From the NCBI RefSeq assembly GCF_003185915.1, contig NZ_QHLZ01000005.1, positions 1 through 64,000 on the forward strand: 64,000 nt of DNA. The letters run 5' to 3'. Below are positions 1-8,797 of this stretch, piece by piece. Origin of the DNA: Arthrobacter psychrochitiniphilus. GTDB lineage: Bacteria > Actinomycetota > Actinomycetes > Actinomycetales > Micrococcaceae. Both the position numbers and the translations under genes were made by a program. Below the pieces are notes generated by a model. The model saw only the letters and a list, made by a program, of their open reading frames with translations, was not told the origin of the DNA and searched no databases. Every line of letters starts with the position of its first letter. Position 1 is the first letter of the stretch.

Positions 1-369
1 AACGACCGCCCCTCATACGGTGACCGCGATAACCGTGGTGGCCAAGGTGGCCGCCCTACCGGTGACCGCGATTCACGCCCCTCATACGGCAACCGCGACG
101 ACCGTCCGGCCCGCACTGGTGGAGACCGCCCCTACGGCGACCGTCCCGCCCGTAGCAACGACCGTCCCTCATACGGTGACCGCGATAACCGTGGTGGCCA
201 AGGTGGCCGCCCCACTGGTGACCGCGACTCACGCCCCTCATACGGCAACCGCGACGACCGTCCGGCCCGCACTGGTGGAGACCGCCCCTACGGCGACCGC
301 CCGGCACGCAGCAACGACCGCCCTTCATACGGTGACCGCGATAACCGTGGTGGCCAGGGCGGACGTCCC
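1..369 (+). repeat. 156-bp in-frame tandem repeat (52 aa), two full copies and a partial third
   Basis: Copies start at 1, 157 and 313. Each begins with the codons for NDRPSYGDRDNRGGQGGRP. Copies one and two are almost identical at base level, and the third diverges after about 19 residues. The unit encodes Arg/Gly/Tyr/Asp-rich sequence like the disordered RGG-type tails of RNA-binding proteins. The near identity suggests recent duplication by slippage or unequal crossover. Confidence 0.9.
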
Positions 370-1419
370 AGCAGTGACCGCACCAGCAGTGCCCGTCCGC
401 ATAGCGATCGGGAAGACCGCGGTCCCCGCGTAGCACCGGAACGCAACGCAGCGGACCTGCGCAGTTCCAACCGCCCGGACCGCGACCGTTCACCGGAGAT
501 TGATCCGGATGTGACAGGCCAGGAACTGGACAAGGTAACCCGCGCCCAGCTTCGGATCCTCGACGAGCGCAACAACGAGTGGGTATCCAAGCACTTGGTC
601 ATGGCCGGGCGTTTGATCGATTTTGTTCCTGAGCTGGCTTTCGAGCACGCGCTGGCTGCAAGCCGTCGCGGTGGCCGTCTGGCCTGTGTCCGTGAAGCTG
701 TTGCCATGACAGCCTACGCGGCAGGCAAGTACGGGGAAGCCCTGCGTGAATTGCGCACCTTCCGCCGCATCAGCGGTTCCAACGTCCACTTGCCGCTCAT
801 GGCTGACTGTGAACGCGGTCTGGGCCGACCCGACAAAGCTATTGACCTCATCCAGTCCGAGGACGCACAAACGTTGGACACTGCTGGCAAGGTAGAACTG
901 GCCATTGTTGAATCCGGTGCCCGCGGCGACCTTGGCGAAATGGAAGCAGCCCTCTCAGCCCTGGAAATCCCGCAGTTGGATATCAACCGCGCCTTCTCCT
1001 TCAGCCCCCGCCTGTTCCGTGCCTACGGCATGGTGCTGCGCGCAGTCGATCGTAAGGATGAAGCCAAGACCTGGGAGCGCCAGGCACTTGTTGCTGAGGA
1101 AGCACTGGGTGTGGACGAGGGATTTGACCAGCTCATCATTGATCTGGGCGACGATGAGGACATCCCGTTGGAATCGCCGCGCGTTCGTGTTGCTGATGTC
1201 ATGGAACCGGCCACCGCGCCGGTCATGGACGACGACGCCAAGGTACAAAGCGCCGAACTCACCTCAGAGGATGCGAGCCAGAACGAGGTCAATACCGATG
1301 ACGCCGAGTCCTCCTACTTCGAATCCGATGATGCTGAATCAGACGCTGACAGTGTAGAAGAAGATGAGTTCAGCGCTGCTGAAGGCGAGGAATCAGATAA
1401 TCCCAGCAGTGAGCACTAA
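1..1419 (+). CDS. TPR-like repeat protein with Arg/Asp-rich N-terminal repeats (5' end outside window)
   Basis: The frame is open from base 1 to a TAA at 1417-1419, giving 472 visible residues. No usable start lies before the GTG at 511, so the true start is upstream of the window. Residues 1-170 are low complexity, rich in Asn, Asp, Arg, Gly, Pro and Tyr, and are built from a 52-residue tandem repeat. Residues 171-390 form a helical domain with TPR-like character (for example AAGKYGEALRELRTFRRI and GLGRPDKAIDLIQSEDA). The last 80 residues are very acidic (Asp, Glu, Ser). Relatives next to the HAD-tlyA-nadK cluster in Arthrobacter are usually called tetratricopeptide-repeat or, without good evidence, primosomal protein. 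A basic repeat head and acidic tail would suit a nucleic-acid or ribosome-associated scaffold, but that is inference. Confidence 0.75.
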   Translation, partial: NDRPSYGDRDNRGGQGGRPTGDRDSRPSYGNRDDRPARTGGDRPYGDRPARSNDRPSYGDRDNRGGQGGRPTGDRDSRPSYGNRDDRPARTGGDRPYGDRPARSNDRPSYGDRDNRGGQGGRPSSDRTSSARPHSDREDRGPRVAPERNAADLRSSNRPDRDRSPEIDPDVTGQELDKVTRAQLRILDERNNEWVSKHLVMAGRLIDFVPELAFEHALAASRRGGRLACVREAVAMTAYAAGKYGEALRELRTFRRISGSNVHLPLMADCERGLGRPDKAIDLIQSEDAQTLDTAGKVELAIVESGARGDLGEMEAALSALEIPQLDINRAFSFSPRLFRAYGMVLRAVDRKDEAKTWERQALVAEEALGVDEGFDQLIIDLGDDEDIPLESPRVRVADVMEPATAPVMDDDAKVQSAELTSEDASQNEVNTDDAESSYFESDDAESDADSVEEDEFSAAEGEESDNPSSEH

Positions 1420-2419
1420 TATCTTGCTGACTGATTTTGATGCGGTATTGGCGGATCTGGATGGCGTGGTTTACGCCGGTCCAGCCGCCATTCCCGGGGC
1501 CATTGAGGCTCTGAATGGCCTCGCGGCCCGCAACGTCAAACTGGCGTACGTAACGAATAACGCTTCACGTACGCCAGCGCAGGTTGCCGCGCATTTGCGT
1601 GAGCTTGGAGCTCCTGCCGAGGACGGCCAGGTGGTCAGTTCAGCCCAAGCTGGAGCGGCCCTTCTGGCCAAAAAATTCCCGGCTGGCACCAAGGTTCTGG
1701 TCACTGGCAGCACGGCTCTGGCCCAAGAAATTCAAGCCTTAGGAATGAGTGTTGTTGCCAGTGCTCATGAGGCACCCGAGGTGGTTATTCAGGGCTTTGA
1801 CCCGTCCCTTGGCTGGGCAGATCTGGCCGAAGCTACCTACGCCATCAACGCAGGTGCTGTGTGGATTGCTACCAATACCGACATGACCATTCCTCGTGAG
1901 CGTGGCATTGCCCCGGGGAACGGGACCTTGGTCGCAGCGGTTCGGGCCGCCGTCGGGCATGATCCGTTAGTTGCGGGAAAGCCTGAGGCGCCCTTGTTTC
2001 ATACTGCGGCGAGCCGGCTGCAGGTGCTGGCTCCGCTGGTTGTGGGCGACAGACTGGACACGGATATTCTCGGCGGTAACAACGCCGGTATGGCCACGGC
2101 GCTGGTCCTTACCGGTGTTGATTCAGGGGACTCGGCGCTGCGGGCCCGCTCTGCGGAACGCCCGCACTTCATCATTGCGGACTTGGGTGAGTTGTATGCC
2201 CCCTATCCGGAGGTGACGTTCCACGCCGGCATACTCACCTGTGGTGCTGCTGCCGCACGCGTAGTTGTGGATCAAAGCGGGCGCCAAGGCGTGCAGATTG
2301 CTGGGCATGCCGACGATCTCAATGCTTGGCGTGTTGCCTGTGCCGCATGGTGGTGGGCCGTTCCTGAGGCTGCACAGGCCACTGATCCGTTCCTTGACTG
2401 GTGCGTGGAACTCCCATGA
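1409..2419 (+). CDS. HAD-superfamily IIA (NagD-like) hydrolase
   Basis: The protein is about 336 residues long. HAD motif I is DLDGVVYAG, where the first Asp is the expected nucleophile. Motif II is VTNNASRTP, the conserved lysine region is VAGKPEAPLF, and motif III is VVGDRLDTDILGGNNAGM, where Asp ligands bind Mg2+. This pattern is typical of NagD/PGP-type type IIA phosphatases acting on small phosphorylated metabolites; the substrate cannot be read. The GTG at 1409 is preferred because it gives only a short overlap with the preceding stop. An ATG at 1364 in the same frame would add 15 residues of unlikely sequence. The next gene overlaps by ATGA, so the run to recN looks like one operon. 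Confidence 0.85.
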   Translation: MSTNILLTDFDAVLADLDGVVYAGPAAIPGAIEALNGLAARNVKLAYVTNNASRTPAQVAAHLRELGAPAEDGQVVSSAQAGAALLAKKFPAGTKVLVTGSTALAQEIQALGMSVVASAHEAPEVVIQGFDPSLGWADLAEATYAINAGAVWIATNTDMTIPRERGIAPGNGTLVAAVRAAVGHDPLVAGKPEAPLFHTAASRLQVLAPLVVGDRLDTDILGGNNAGMATALVLTGVDSGDSALRARSAERPHFIIADLGELYAPYPEVTFHAGILTCGAAAARVVVDQSGRQGVQIAGHADDLNAWRVACAAWWWAVPEAAQATDPFLDWCVELP

Positions 2420-2652
2420 TTGAGCCCGTAACTGAGCTCACCACTGAGCCCACCACTGAGCGCGTGACCGTGCCCACAGGAGATCCGTCCGTGGACGCCC
2501 TCGTGGACCTGGCTGCATCAACAAGCCAGCTCTCCGCCGGCGAGCACAAAGCGGTGTATTCGGCCGTCATTGAGGGGCTGGAACGCGAACTGGATGCCGA
2601 TCCCGCAACTGCGCCGGCCGGCACTCCCAGTAAGAACCGGGAGCTACCATGA
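2416..2652 (+). CDS. Small conserved hypothetical protein between HAD hydrolase and tlyA
   Basis: This 78-residue protein starts at an ATG that overlaps the HAD stop (ATGA) and ends overlapping the tlyA start (ATGA). Translational coupling on both sides supports a real gene. The N-terminus is Thr/Glu/Val-rich and flexible. Residues 28-60 (DALVDLAASTSQLSAGEHKA onward) are predicted to form amphipathic helices. Similar tiny proteins occur at this position in other Micrococcales, with no known function. I do not recognise a domain. Confidence 0.75.
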   Translation: MIEPVTELTTEPTTERVTVPTGDPSVDALVDLAASTSQLSAGEHKAVYSAVIEGLERELDADPATAPAGTPSKNRELP

Positions 2653-3455
2653 CCAGGCTGGATCAAGAACTCGCTAACCGCGGGCTTGCGCGCTCACGCA
2701 CCGTGGCGGCAACGCTCATCAAGGCCGGGCGCGTGCAGGTGGGCGGCGCCCCGGTCCGCAAGTCTGCGCTGAGTGTGGATGAGCACAGTGACATTATGGT
2801 GCTGCCAGGAACGGAAGAGGACTACGTCTCCAGGGCCGGACACAAACTGGCCGGTGCTTTGGCGTATTTCCCTAATGTGTCCATTGCCGGCAAGCGCTGC
2901 CTGGATGCCGGAGCGTCCACCGGTGGCTTCACCGATGTGCTCCTACGCCGGGGTGCCGCCACCGTGGCCGCCGTGGATGTGGGGCACGGACAATTGGTGG
3001 ATTCGCTGCGCAATGACACTCGGGTGGCCGTCCACGAGGGGCTAAACATCCGCTACATGCTCCCGGAGGACATTGGCGGTCCAGCAGATCTCACGGTCTG
3101 CGATCTTTCCTTCATTTCCCTGACCCTTGTCATGGCGCCCTTGACGCTCTCAACCAAGGTGGGCGGGCAATTAGTCTTAATGGTCAAGCCACAATTTGAG
3201 GTTGGTAAGGACCGGCTGGCCCGGACAGGCGTGGTGAGCAGTGAGAATGAACGACGCCGGGCCGTGGCCCTGGTTGCCTCCGCTGCGGTGGCCAATGGGC
3301 TACTTTTGGAGGGCATTGGGGTGAGTCCGCTGCCCGGGCAAGATGGAAATATTGAGTATTTCCTACTGGCCAGCCGTCTTGTGTCGGCGCCTGCACCTAA
3401 GATCGAAGAACAGGACCGCTCCGTGGAGACGTTATTGTCGCTACTCTGGCCCTGA
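2649..3455 (+). CDS. tlyA: TlyA-family rRNA 2'-O-methyltransferase (hemolysin A homologue)
   Basis: The 268-residue protein begins with an S4 RNA-binding domain (residues 2-60, RLDQELANRGLARSRTVAA). A class I SAM methyltransferase fold follows: SAM-binding DAGASTGGFTDVLLRRGA, acidic VDVGHGQL, VCDLSFISL, and MVKPQFEVGKD carrying a catalytic Lys. TlyA enzymes 2'-O-methylate cytidines in 16S and 23S rRNA, and in mycobacteria this determines capreomycin sensitivity. Length and domain order are normal. The start overlaps the upstream stop by ATGA. The neighbours nadK and recN are its standard company in actinobacteria. Confidence 0.93.
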   Translation: MTRLDQELANRGLARSRTVAATLIKAGRVQVGGAPVRKSALSVDEHSDIMVLPGTEEDYVSRAGHKLAGALAYFPNVSIAGKRCLDAGASTGGFTDVLLRRGAATVAAVDVGHGQLVDSLRNDTRVAVHEGLNIRYMLPEDIGGPADLTVCDLSFISLTLVMAPLTLSTKVGGQLVLMVKPQFEVGKDRLARTGVVSSENERRRAVALVASAAVANGLLLEGIGVSPLPGQDGNIEYFLLASRLVSAPAPKIEEQDRSVETLLSLLWP

Positions 3456-3530
3456 GCCCTCACTGGGCGTTTGGAAAAACGGGCACAACAGCCCCACCAG
3501 AACAGCTACACGAGGATGAGGAAACAGCAC

Positions 3531-4607
3531 ATGACTCGGCGCGTCTTGATTCTGGCCCATACGGGCCGTGAAGAGTCGATGCTTGCAGCCCTTGAGGCGT
3601 GCGTGGAACTACATGCCAACAACATTGTTCCCGTCATGTACGGCGATGAACTCGCCGATATGACAGGTTACTTGGGTGTTTCCAGCGTCAACATGGAAAT
3701 CCTTGACAGGGATGTCACGCTCGCCGAGATTGAACTTGTCATGGTGTTGGGTGGGGACGGAACCATTTTGCGGGCCGCCGAGATCGTCCGGGATTATGAT
3801 GTCCCCTTGCTCGGGGTCAACCTGGGCCATGTGGGTTTCTTGGCGGAGAGTGAGCGAGAAGAGCTCATTCAGACGGTCTCCGCCGTTGTTCAACGCAGGT
3901 ATTCCGTGGAGGAACGCATGTGCCTGGACGTTATTGTCAGGGTGGCCGGCAAGGTCATGGCTCATACCTGGGCTTTGAACGAGGTGGCTCTGGAAAAGGG
4001 CAACCGGGAACGCATGATTGAAGTTGTTACCGAAGTTGATGGACGTCCGCTGACCTCCTTCGGTTGCGACGGCGTGGTCATGGCCACCCCCACAGGGTCC
4101 ACGGCCTATGCTTTCTCCGCCGGGGGACCTGTTGTTTGGCCCACCGTGGAAGCCCTGCTCATGGTCCCCATCAGCGCCCACGCCTTGTTTGCAAAACCAC
4201 TCGTGGTGGCTCCCACCTCCACACTGGCCGTGGAAGTTTTGAGCCGCAACGGCGCGCATGGGGTCATTTGGTGTGATGGCCGGCGCACCGTGGAACTCCT
4301 GCCAGGGGCACGCATTGAGGTCACCCGCTCGGCGAAACCGGTGAAGTTGGCCCGAACCCAGCAATCCACCTTTTCCGAACGCCTGGTGCGCAAGTTTGAG
4401 CTCCCTGTCCAGGGCTGGCGCGGGCCCTCCGTGGAGGAGTCTTCGGTCCCCACCACACAATTACCCATCATCAGAACGCCCAAGCCCAAGAGTCCTCTTG
4501 AGGGACACCCGGCCGGGCAGATTCCCCAGCCCCCGGACCTGACCATTGTGACCCACACAGAGAGCTATTCAGGAACCACGGGATACTACGGGCAGGACAA
4601 CGCATGA
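3531..4607 (+). CDS. nadK: NAD kinase (NAD+ to NADP+)
   Basis: The ATG at 3531 is chosen because a GAGGATGAGGAAAC purine tract precedes it; an in-frame ATG at 3516 lies inside that tract. The protein is 358 residues. It has the GGDG motif at residues 74-77 (VMVLGGDGTILRAAE), NEVALEKGN, and the NAD-binding segment DGVVMATPTGSTAYAFSAGG, all diagnostic of ATP/polyphosphate-dependent NAD kinases. The catalytic domain ends near RKFELPVQGWRG. About 60 Pro/Thr/Ser-rich residues follow, an extension seen in actinobacterial NAD kinases and probably disordered. The gene overlaps recN by ATGA. Confidence 0.95.
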   Translation: MTRRVLILAHTGREESMLAALEACVELHANNIVPVMYGDELADMTGYLGVSSVNMEILDRDVTLAEIELVMVLGGDGTILRAAEIVRDYDVPLLGVNLGHVGFLAESEREELIQTVSAVVQRRYSVEERMCLDVIVRVAGKVMAHTWALNEVALEKGNRERMIEVVTEVDGRPLTSFGCDGVVMATPTGSTAYAFSAGGPVVWPTVEALLMVPISAHALFAKPLVVAPTSTLAVEVLSRNGAHGVIWCDGRRTVELLPGARIEVTRSAKPVKLARTQQSTFSERLVRKFELPVQGWRGPSVEESSVPTTQLPIIRTPKPKSPLEGHPAGQIPQPPDLTIVTHTESYSGTTGYYGQDNA

Positions 4608-6331
4608 TCGAAGAAATCCGGATCCGGGACTTGGGTGTCATCTCCGAATCCACCCTGCCGCTGGGACCTGGGCTCAGTGTGGTCAGTGGTGAAACCGGGG
4701 CCGGAAAGACCATGGTGGTGACCGCCGTCGGGCTCTTGTTGGGAAACCGCGCGGATGCCGGGGCCGTGCGCACAGGAGCCAAAACGGCCTCCGCGGAGGC
4801 AACTGTGACCCTGCCAGCGGGGCATCCGGCCCTGCTACGGGCTGTGGAGGCCGGCGCGGACCTTGACGAGTTCGACGGCGGTGCCGAGCTGATTCTGGCC
4901 CGCACCGTCAGTGCGGATGGACGCAGCCGCGCCCATGTGGGCGGACGCAGCGCCCCCATTGGTGTCCTCAGCGAAATAGGGGAGACCTTAGTTGCCGTGC
5001 ACGGGCAGTCGGATCAGATCAGACTCAAGAATCCCTCAGCTCAACGTGTTGCCCTGGATAAGTATGCGGCGGAGGCCAACAAGGGCTTTACCGGAAAGCT
5101 GCGCAGTTACAAGAGTGTTTTTGAGCGGTGGCGGGCCGTCCAGGTCCAACTGCAGGAACTGCGTTCCGCGAGCCGGGAACGTTTGCGTGAAGCCGACTCC
5201 TTGACCACCGCACTGGCCGAGATTGATGCCGTTGAACCGCTTCCGGCGGAAGATGAAATCCTCAAGGCACAGGCCGTGAAGCTGGGCAACGTGGAGGAAC
5301 TGCGCAAAGCTACTCTCGGCGCTCATGAGGCGCTCAGTGCTGCTGACTACGGTGACGGGTTGGATGCCATCACCCTCGTGGACAGTGCCAAACGGCAGGT
5401 GGAAGCGGTAGCTGACGCGGATGAAGAACTGGTGCAAACCACTAAGCGTCTCTCCGAAGTGGGCTTTTTATTGGCCGATATTGCCCGGGACCTTGCCAGC
5501 TATGCCACGAACCTGGACACGGAGGGCCCTGGCCGGCTGGCCGAGGTGGAGGACCGCCGCGGGGAGTTGGCCGTTTTGGTGCGCAAGTATGCTCCCAGCA
5601 TTGATGAAGTCATTGAATGGGCAGATGCTGCACGGCTGCGCCTGAGCGAGCTCAGCGATGATTCTGGCCGGATTGAAACGCTGGAAGCCGAGGAAGTGGC
5701 TGCGCTGGCCGAACTGGGCGTGTTGGCGGGGGAGGTGAGCGCGTTACGGCACAAGGCTGGGGCGAAGCTTGCCAAGGCTGTCAGTGCCGAGCTGAAGGCT
5801 CTCGCCATGCCCGATGCCAGGCTGGTCATTGAGATTACTGGTTCCGAACGGAGTATCCACGGCGAGGATGACATCGCCTTCCTCTTGGCACCTCATGCCG
5901 GGGCTCTGCCGCGCCCCCTGGGTAAGGGGGCCTCCGGTGGTGAACTTTCCCGAGTGATGCTGGCGCTGGAAGTGGTGTTGGCGGCCGTAGACCCCGTTCC
6001 CACTTTTGTGTTTGACGAAGTTGACTCGGGGGTGGGTGGCAAAGCTGCGGTGGAAATTGGCCGCAGGCTTGCCATGCTCGCCGAGCACGTGCAGGTTCTG
6101 GTGGTGACGCATCTGCCCCAAGTGGCCGCGTTTGCGGACCATCACGTGTTGGTGACCAAGAGCTCTGTGAGCAAAAACTCAACAGGGATTACCACCAGCA
6201 ATGTGAAGATTCTCAGCTATGAGGAACGGGTGGTTGAGCTGGCCCGTATGCTGGCAGGACAGGAAGATTCCGCCACGGCACAGGCCCATGCCAAGGAACT
6301 GTTGGCACAGGCCGCAAGGGTAGCAAAGTAA
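4604..6331 (+). CDS. recN: DNA repair protein RecN (SMC-like ATPase)
   Basis: The 575-residue protein has an N-terminal Walker A (VSGETGAGKTMVV). A long middle segment of predicted coiled coil rich in Arg/Glu/Leu/Ala follows (residues 150-390). The C-terminal half carries the ABC signature GKGASGGELSRVMLALEVVL, Walker B PTFVFDEVDSGVGG, and the H-loop segment VVTHLPQVAAFADHH. RecN acts in double-strand-break repair and sister-chromatid cohesion. Its start overlaps nadK by ATGA, so it is probably co-transcribed with tlyA and nadK. I see no convincing LexA box directly upstream. Confidence 0.95.
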   Translation: MIEEIRIRDLGVISESTLPLGPGLSVVSGETGAGKTMVVTAVGLLLGNRADAGAVRTGAKTASAEATVTLPAGHPALLRAVEAGADLDEFDGGAELILARTVSADGRSRAHVGGRSAPIGVLSEIGETLVAVHGQSDQIRLKNPSAQRVALDKYAAEANKGFTGKLRSYKSVFERWRAVQVQLQELRSASRERLREADSLTTALAEIDAVEPLPAEDEILKAQAVKLGNVEELRKATLGAHEALSAADYGDGLDAITLVDSAKRQVEAVADADEELVQTTKRLSEVGFLLADIARDLASYATNLDTEGPGRLAEVEDRRGELAVLVRKYAPSIDEVIEWADAARLRLSELSDDSGRIETLEAEEVAALAELGVLAGEVSALRHKAGAKLAKAVSAELKALAMPDARLVIEITGSERSIHGEDDIAFLLAPHAGALPRPLGKGASGGELSRVMLALEVVLAAVDPVPTFVFDEVDSGVGGKAAVEIGRRLAMLAEHVQVLVVTHLPQVAAFADHHVLVTKSSVSKNSTGITTSNVKILSYEERVVELARMLAGQEDSATAQAHAKELLAQAARVAK

Positions 6332-6363
6332 AAATAAGGGGTGGGTGCACAGAAATTGTGTAC

Positions 6364-6375
6364 CGTTCGCGAACG
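6364..6375. repeat. Perfect palindrome CGTTCGCGAACG upstream of pyrG
   Basis: This 12-bp perfect palindrome lies between the recN stop and the pyrG start. It could be an operator overlapping the pyrG promoter. The half-site order (GTTC then GAAC) is opposite to an actinobacterial LexA box (GAAC then GTTC), so it is not called an SOS site. A related half, AACGTTCGCGAC, lies upstream of gcvP near 61237. Confidence 0.4.
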
Positions 6376-6391
6376 TTTATTGGTTCATTAG

Positions 6392-8098
6392 ATGATAGGC
6401 TCAAATCCCGTGGTGCAACGATCAAATTCCCGGTTCAGTGGTCAGTCCAAGACGACCAAACATATCTTCGTCACCGGCGGAGTCGCTTCCTCGCTCGGGA
6501 AGGGACTGACGGCTTCTAGCCTCGGTCACCTCCTGCGCGCACGCGGCCTCTCGGTAACAATGCAGAAGCTCGATCCCTACCTCAATGTGGATCCAGGCAC
6601 AATGAATCCCTTCCAGCACGGTGAAGTCTTCGTCACTGACGACGGCGCCGAAACGGACTTGGACATTGGCCATTACGAGCGCTTCCTTGATGAAAATCTT
6701 GAAGGTTCTGCCAACGTCACAACAGGACAGGTGTACTCCACCGTTATTGCCAAGGAACGCCGCGGCGAGTACTTAGGTGACACGGTGCAGGTCATCCCGC
6801 ACATCACTGATGAGATCAAGCGCCGCATGCGCCTGCCATCCGAAGGGGAGAACGCACCTGATGTGATCATCACCGAAATCGGCGGCACGGTGGGAGACAT
6901 TGAGTCTCAGCCGTTCTTGGAGTCCGCACGCCAGGTGCGCCAGGACGTGGGCCGTAACAACGTGTTCTTCGCCCACGTCTCACTGGTGCCTTACATTGGC
7001 CCGTCGCAGGAACTCAAGACCAAGCCCACCCAGCACTCAGTTGCTGCGCTGCGCTCCCTAGGTATCCAGCCTGACGCCATCATCTTGCGGTCAGACCGTA
7101 TCCTGCCCGACGCCATGCATGCCAAAATTGGCCGTGCCTGTGACGTGGATGTGGAAGCCGTCATTGGCTGCCCGGATGCTTCCAGTATTTACCAGATCCC
7201 CAAGACCTTGCACGAGCAGGGACTTGACTCCTACATTGTTCGCGCCCTGGACTTGCCCTTCAAGGACGTTGACTGGACCAAGTGGGACAAGCTGCTCGAA
7301 GTAGTGAACAACCCCGCACACCACATTGAGATTGCCCTGGTGGGCAAGTACATCGATTTGCCTGACGCCTACCTGTCCGTGACTGAGGCGCTGCGTGCCG
7401 GCGGTTTCGCCAACGCCACCAAGGTCAAGATCCGCTGGGTCCCCTCCGATTACTGCGCCACCGAGGCCGGTGCCCGCACGGCCCTGGCCGATGTTGACGC
7501 CATCTGCGTCCCGGGTGGGTTCGGCATCCGCGGTTTGGAAGGCAAGCTGGGCGCTTTGAAGTTTGCCCGCGAAAACCTGATCCCCACCTTGGGCCTTTGC
7601 CTGGGGCTGCAGTCAATGGTGATTGAGTACGCACGCAACGTTGTGGGACTCGAAGGGGCTTCCTCCTCCGAGTTTGACGAGGACCCGAAGTACCCGGTCA
7701 TTGCCACCATGGAAGAGCAGCAGGACATCGTGGACGGCAAGGGAGATCTTGGCGGCACCATGCGCTTGGGACTCTACCCGGCGGTGCTCACGGAAGGTTC
7801 TGTTGTAGCCCAAACATACGGCACCACTGATGTTGCAGAACGTCACCGCCACCGCTACGAGGTCAATAACAAATACCGTGAGCAGATTGCAGCTGCTGGT
7901 CTTGTCTTCTCTGGAACGTCACCGGATGGCAAGCTTGTTGAATACGTAGAATTGCCTCGCGAGGTTCACCCGTACTACGTCTCCACCCAGGCACATCCGG
8001 AACTGAGCTCCCGGCCCACCCGCCCGCACCCGCTCTTTGCCGGACTGGTAGCGGCGGCCCTGGAGCGCCAGAACGCCACACGGTTGCTGGAGGGCTAG
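6392..8098 (+). CDS. pyrG: CTP synthase (glutamine hydrolysing)
   Basis: The 568-residue enzyme makes CTP from UTP, ATP and glutamine. The synthetase domain begins [20 protein letters not shown] (P-loop) and contains [18 protein letters not shown] and the [18 protein letters not shown] segment ([13 protein letters not shown]). The class I glutamine amidotransferase domain has the PGGFGIRG oxyanion loop, the nucleophile Cys in [15 protein letters not shown], and the catalytic His/Glu in QAHPEL. The first 23 residues are a variable extension, and a GTG at 6410 is an alternative start. A perfect 12-bp palindrome lies 17 bp upstream. The stop directly abuts the start of the NUDIX gene. Confidence 0.95.
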   Translation: MIGSNPVVQRSNSRFSGQSKTTKHIFVTGGVASSLGKGLTASSLGHLLRARGLSVTMQKLDPYLNVDPGTMNPFQHGEVFVTDDGAETDLDIGHYERFLDENLEGSANVTTGQVYSTVIAKERRGEYLGDTVQVIPHITDEIKRRMRLPSEGENAPDVIITEIGGTVGDIESQPFLESARQVRQDVGRNNVFFAHVSLVPYIGPSQELKTKPTQHSVAALRSLGIQPDAIILRSDRILPDAMHAKIGRACDVDVEAVIGCPDASSIYQIPKTLHEQGLDSYIVRALDLPFKDVDWTKWDKLLEVVNNPAHHIEIALVGKYIDLPDAYLSVTEALRAGGFANATKVKIRWVPSDYCATEAGARTALADVDAICVPGGFGIRGLEGKLGALKFARENLIPTLGLCLGLQSMVIEYARNVVGLEGASSSEFDEDPKYPVIATMEEQQDIVDGKGDLGGTMRLGLYPAVLTEGSVVAQTYGTTDVAERHRHRYEVNNKYREQIAAAGLVFSGTSPDGKLVEYVELPREVHPYYVSTQAHPELSSRPTRPHPLFAGLVAAALERQNATRLLEG

Positions 8099-8797
8099 GT
8101 GAGAGACCCTGGTACACCGCTGGCAGGGCCGGGTTCAACTCCTGAACAGGAGGACGGCTCGGGGCCCGTTGCGGATAAATTTAGCACCCGCACCTTGCGG
8201 TCCTCCTCGACGGTGTACCAGGGAAGAATCTGGGATGTTGTCTCAGATACCTTCAGTCTCACGCCGGACTCGGAGCCGCTGACACGGGACTATATTGCCC
8301 ACCCCGGCGCCGTGGCAGTTGTGGTGCTCAATGAAGAAAATCAGGTCCTGTTATTGAGCCAGTACCGCCACCCGGTGCACATGGTTCTCTGGGAAATCCC
8401 AGCAGGACTCCTGGATGTTCAGGGTGAGGACTTTGTTGTTGGGGCTGCCCGGGAATTGGCTGAGGAAGCCGATCTTGTAGCAGCGCAGTGGCACGTCCTG
8501 ACTGACTTTTTCAACTCACCCGGATCCTCCAGCGAGGCCATCAGGATTTATCTGGCCCGGGATCTTAGTCCCGTGCCGCAGGATCAACGCCATGTACGCA
8601 CGGATGAGGAAGCCGAGATTGCATTCCGGTGGGTTGACTTAGCGGAAGCGGTTGAAGCAGTCCTGTCCGGACGCATCCACAACCCGTCCGCCGTCGTCGG
8701 AATTTTGGCGGCAGCACAGGCTAGCGCCGGCGGTTTTAGCCAGCTGCGTGATGCCCATGCGCCGTGGCCGGAACATCCGGCCCAGCGCGGTCAGTGA
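8099..8797 (+). CDS. NUDIX hydrolase, ADP-ribose pyrophosphatase type
   Basis: The 232-residue protein starts with a GTG abutting the pyrG stop. A NUDIX box is visible from GLLDVQGEDFVVGAARELAEEADLVA (GX5EX7REUXEE pattern). The upstream strand HPGAVAVVVLNEENQVLLLSQYR and the downstream FFNSPGSSSEAIRIYLA are typical of the ADP-ribose/nucleotide-sugar pyrophosphatase subgroup. These enzymes split ADP-ribose into AMP and ribose 5-phosphate. It sits between pyrG and xerD, its usual place in Micrococcales. The first 25 residues are disordered, and the start could be further inside. Confidence 0.88.
   Translation: MRDPGTPLAGPGSTPEQEDGSGPVADKFSTRTLRSSSTVYQGRIWDVVSDTFSLTPDSEPLTRDYIAHPGAVAVVVLNEENQVLLLSQYRHPVHMVLWEIPAGLLDVQGEDFVVGAARELAEEADLVAAQWHVLTDFFNSPGSSSEAIRIYLARDLSPVPQDQRHVRTDEEAEIAFRWVDLAEAVEAVLSGRIHNPSAVVGILAAAQASAGGFSQLRDAHAPWPEHPAQRGQ

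Noticed and set aside
20..433. Open frames in the two other registers of the N-terminal repeat region
   Set aside because: They arise because the 156-bp repeat is a multiple of three and lacks stops in several frames. Only frame 1 continues into the conserved downstream domain.
6364..6375. LexA/SOS box between recN and pyrG
   Set aside because: The half-sites are in the reverse order (GTTC...GAAC) compared with the actinobacterial LexA consensus, and the spacing is wrong.
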